Part shown: one piece after another, positions 60,631-62,776 of the stretch
Layout: every line of letters starts with the position of its first letter
Position numbering within the stretch: position 1 is the first letter of the stretch
Assembly (NCBI RefSeq): GCF_018916875.1
Contig: NZ_JAHLNO010000002.1
Coordinates: 1-62,776 of the forward strand
Reading direction: 5' to 3'
Length of the DNA: 62,776 nucleotides
From: Virgibacillus proomii
Lineage (GTDB): Bacteria; Bacillota; Bacilli; Bacillales; Amphibacillaceae
Made by a program: the position numbers and the translations under genes
Notes under the pieces: generated by a model
Told to the model about the DNA's origin: nothing
What the model saw: only the letters and a program-made list of their open reading frames with translations
Database searches by the model: none

Positions 60631-61962
60631 TTGAACTATCCACCACTTAGCTTACGCTTGAAGTGGGGGGATTCCTAAGAACACCTTCGTAACCGAAAGT
60701 TATAGATTAGGCTATCCCTGCGGTCCCTGCAGTTAGAAGCCATATGGCTTCGTTTTTCAAATTTTTACTTGCGTTCATATCTCTATCATGATGAGCATGG
60801 CATTCTGGGCAATACCATTCACGTAATGCGAGATGTTTAACGTCTTTGTTTTGGTAGCCACAGCACGAACACAGTTGCGAACTTGCGAATGTTTTTGGTA
60901 CTGCAACAATTTGCTTGCCGTACCAATTTGCTTTGTATTCACTGATGGCTTTTGCTAATTTATGATTTTTCAGCATATTCGACACTTGCAAGCCTTCGAT
61001 ACCGATAATATCGTGGTTTTTGATGATTTCGGTAGAAATTTTATGCAGGTAGTCCGCTCGCTTGTTTTTAATTTTTTCATGAAGACGAGCAACGTTACGC
61101 TTTTGTTTTTGATAATTTTTTGCTTCGCTCAATTTTCGTTTTTGCTTGATTGCTCGTTCTTTTCGTCTGGACAACACGCGTTGTTCTTTTGCGAGTTTCG
61201 CTTCTAATCTACGAAAATATGTAGGGTTTTCATATATCGTACCATCTGATAAGATAGCGAAATCTTTTAATCCTACGTCTATGCCAACAATGGAACCCGT
61301 TTTTTCAAGCGGCTGTACATCCGTTTCAACTTAAACAGAGACAAAATATTTACCACTTGGATTACGTCGAATCATTGCGTTTAAAATGTGTCCTTCAACC
61401 TCCACGGCTTTTGGCAAATGGGATGAAGCCCAACTTAGGGAGCTTGATTCTATTGTCGATTATAGCGATATTCCCATTTGTTTGTTTTGTCGTATAAGAC
61501 GGAACGTTATTCTTTTTGGACTTAAATCGTGGCGCTTTATTTTGTTTTTTAAAGAAACGCGCATACGAATCAGCTAAGTTTAGCGATGATTGAAGTGCAA
61601 CACTATCCACTTCTTTTAACCATTTTAATTCTTTTTTTCAGTTGGGTTAATTGAGAAGAACAAGCATTATACGTCAAGCCTTTTCCTGTATCCTGATAAG
61701 CTTGATTCCATTTGGCTAAAAAATGATTGAATACAAAGCGGGAACAACCGATGTTTTAGCAATAAGTGTTTCTTGAGCCCTATTCGGATAGATACGATTT
61801 ATGGGTGAGCATTTCTACCTCCTTTTTATGAATATTCTATATACTCATTATAACAGGAAAACACTGAACGCAGAGTGTTTTAACGAATATTTTTATGCAA
61901 AAAAAGACGATTCATCTCCACCCTAGCTTCGCTTAAGGGTGGAGTCTTCTCGTCCAAATAAG
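60631..61962 (-). mobile_element. Decayed IS200/IS605-type element, tnpB only
   Basis: The tnpB remnant is flanked by related hairpins: right end at about 60641-60675 (CCACTTCAAGCG / CGTAAGCTAAGTGG on the minus strand), ending near TTCAA at 60631-60635; left end hairpin at 61918-61942 (CCACCC...GGGTGG). No tnpA. A TTTAT on the minus strand lies at 61963-61967, just outside the presumed left end. Boundaries are estimates. Confidence 0.75.
60707..61812 (-). pseudogene. TnpB-type RNA-guided nuclease, frameshifted
   Basis: ATG 61812 follows AAGGAGG, but the frame is lost after MLTHKSY; RIYPNRAQETLIAKT continues in another frame. Further shifts occur before DSVALQSSLNLADSYARFF (61395-61610 frame) and after AKSRG, and an in-frame stop follows YFVSV. 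The C-terminal part (61334 to 60707) is open and keeps the three RuvC residues: Asp in [10 protein letters not shown], Glu in GIEGLQ and Asp in HDRDMNAS, plus the zinc ribbon CSCCG...CPEC. The whole gene is inactive; the 3' end may still encode a guide-RNA-like transcript. Confidence 0.85.
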
Positions 61963-62387
61963 ATAAATAATGAAATAAACATTTGGAATCATGTTCGACG
62001 GACACAATCCGGAATGTATCGAGAACCTGACCCAGTTGTCGAGGCGGGCGTCGGTTTTCTGGTGAGTTTAACGATCGCATTAGTAGATGGACATTCCCTA
62101 CATCCACCAGTCACATCGACTTATAGTATGTCAGATCGTATCAGCTCCGATAGAGATCCAATATTCTCCCAGTCGCAACCTTTTTTCTGCGTCATTCATT
62201 TCACCGGTCCCGAGAACTCGGGACATGGTTTTATGAGTTGTTTGGTACATCCGCCGTACGGGCCTTCGGTGTAGGTTCGTCACGTCTCGTCAACCTTTTT
62301 CGTGAGGATATAACCCCGTCCCTATGAAGCGGGGTTAATTCTTGTGTGTGCCAAATGTGCAGAAAAAAATTATACCGCCATGACCTC
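61963..62387. other. Compositionally distinct non-coding stretch
   Basis: About 420 bp with higher G+C than the neighbours. Hairpins: GTCCCGAGAACTCGGGAC (about 62208-62225) and TAACCCCG...GCGGGGTTA (62309-62336). Frames on either strand show no familiar protein. It may be decayed foreign DNA or the end of a mobile element. Confidence 0.4.
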
Positions 62388-62702
62388 TCACCAAAACCCA
62401 CGCTTCAGTTTAACATTTTCATAGTTTTCCTTGTAAACCTGGTCCATTTCGTTTAGCTGAATTATATTTTCTATAAAGCGATTCGTCAAGGCATGACTTG
62501 CTTTTCCATCAAAATATTGATTGATTTTTGTTAAAATATTCTGATGTTTTTGAGAAAGTGACCAAACCGCGTAACTATGTTCTAAGGACAACTTTATATA
62601 ATCTACATTTTCTTGTAAATTTTGTTTCATTTGCTTCTTTAACGCTTCTTTTTGTGCATTGGTTTCTAAATAATCTTTCCACCAATCACTTATACTACTC
62701 AT
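62388..62702 (-). CDS. Small helical protein of unknown function
   Basis: 104 aa from ATG 62702 with AGGGGTGGTG upstream; the frame is open to 62738, but that part overlaps the upstream gene. Predicted almost entirely alpha-helical (DWWKDYLETNAQKEALKKQM, ENIIQLNEMDQVYKENYENV). It starts 17 bases after the stop of the preceding gene, so it is in an operon. A copy of its C terminus lies at 56075-56125. Family not recognised; size and helicity recall accessory proteins of secreted-effector loci, but that is a guess. Confidence 0.65.
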   Translation of the reverse strand: MSSISDWWKDYLETNAQKEALKKQMKQNLQENVDYIKLSLEHSYAVWSLSQKHQNILTKINQYFDGKASHALTNRFIENIIQLNEMDQVYKENYENVKLKRGFW

Positions 62703-62719
62703 TGTTTCACCACCCCTTA

Positions 62720-62776
62720 TTAGCGTATCTGCAGCCATTGAGCAAGTATTTGATCCATCTGTTTAAAATCTTTACT
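62720..62776 (-). CDS. 3' end of a gene running off the window
   Basis: On the minus strand SKDFKQMDQILAQWLQIR followed by two stops (TAATAA). Only 18 codons are visible, so no family can be given. Probably cotranscribed with the 104-residue protein. Confidence 0.55.
   Translation of the reverse strand, partial: SKDFKQMDQILAQWLQIR

Noticed and set aside
61939..62274. Plus-strand frame of 111 codons beside the tnpB remnant
   Set aside because: No ribosome site, no recognisable family, and composition unlike coding DNA of the window.
1..62776. rRNA, tRNA, tmRNA or common riboswitches
   Set aside because: No matching sequence or secondary structure pattern was noticed on either strand by eye.

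Overview
The window looks like a chromosomal segment of a low-GC Gram-positive Bacillaceae, probably a halotolerant Oceanobacillus/Virgibacillus-type lineage. This is inferred from strong AAAGGAGG-type ribosome binding sites, A+T-rich codon use, SigD- and SigB-like promoters, a fru operon, a YclNOPQ-type siderophore importer, a HisZ-type histidine operon and an EhuA-type ectoine transporter ATPase. No rRNA, tRNA or CRISPR array was found.

Layout. 0.2-5.1 kb: a fructosamine-kinase-like gene, a 3'-truncated DUF2269 membrane gene, and the minus-strand fructose operon fruR-fruK-fruA. 5.1-10.7 kb: HD hydrolase, ABC exporter remnant, pepT, a thiosulfate/mercaptopyruvate-type sulfurtransferase and DNA glycosylase tag. 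10.7-16.5 kb: a SigD-type methyl-accepting chemotaxis gene, small GNAT-like and pentapeptide-repeat genes, and a TetR regulator that shares an operator with an NAD-epimerase-like gene. 17-24.7 kb: an ABC-F protein preceded by a possible leader peptide and terminator, aldo/keto reductase, HD hydrolase, type 2 IPP isomerase fni, a SigB-type DUF2188 gene, a metallo-beta-lactamase-fold hydrolase and a DsbA/FrnE-like protein. 25-30.8 kb: an operon of a PRD regulator with its own EIIB and EIIA domains, ascorbate-type PTS IIB and IIC, and transketolase. 31.6-35.6 kb: Fur-box-controlled yclNOPQ. 36.1 kb: a SurA_N-like lipoprotein. 37.1-47.0 kb: a full histidine pathway, hisZGDBHAF-IE-C on the minus strand with a divergent HisJ-type histidinol phosphatase; the operon is interrupted by a decayed IS110 remnant. 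48-50 kb: a DUF915 lipase-like protein and murB. 51.5 kb: an orphan ehuA. 52.9-54 kb: a holin and a decayed endolysin left from a prophage. 54-62.8 kb: accessory DNA with a 50% glutamine small protein, a frameshifted D123-like gene, two secreted proteins sharing a motif, a large peptidoglycan-binding/DUF1906 protein, a YcxB-like protein, a decayed IS200/IS605 tnpB and an unknown minus-strand operon running off the window.

The most unusual content is in the intergenic DNA. At least ten complete or partial copies of a 114-184 bp structured element (called B here) begin CCCG(C/G)ATGTAAG, end in TTTCACTTTAT and are always preceded by TTTAT. The window holds two kinds of internal 'empty site' control: another dispersed repeat (A, ending in a built-in terminator) exists both without and with a nested B copy, and a composite repeat (D-C) exists without B, with two and with three tandem B copies, always joined at TTTAT. 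B has no terminal inverted repeats, but it has conserved hairpins whose sequences differ between copies while pairing is kept. This suggests a miniature element moved by an IS200/IS605-like (site-specific, single-strand) mechanism, or a retained structured RNA. One copy lies in the predicted 5' leader of the histidine operon.
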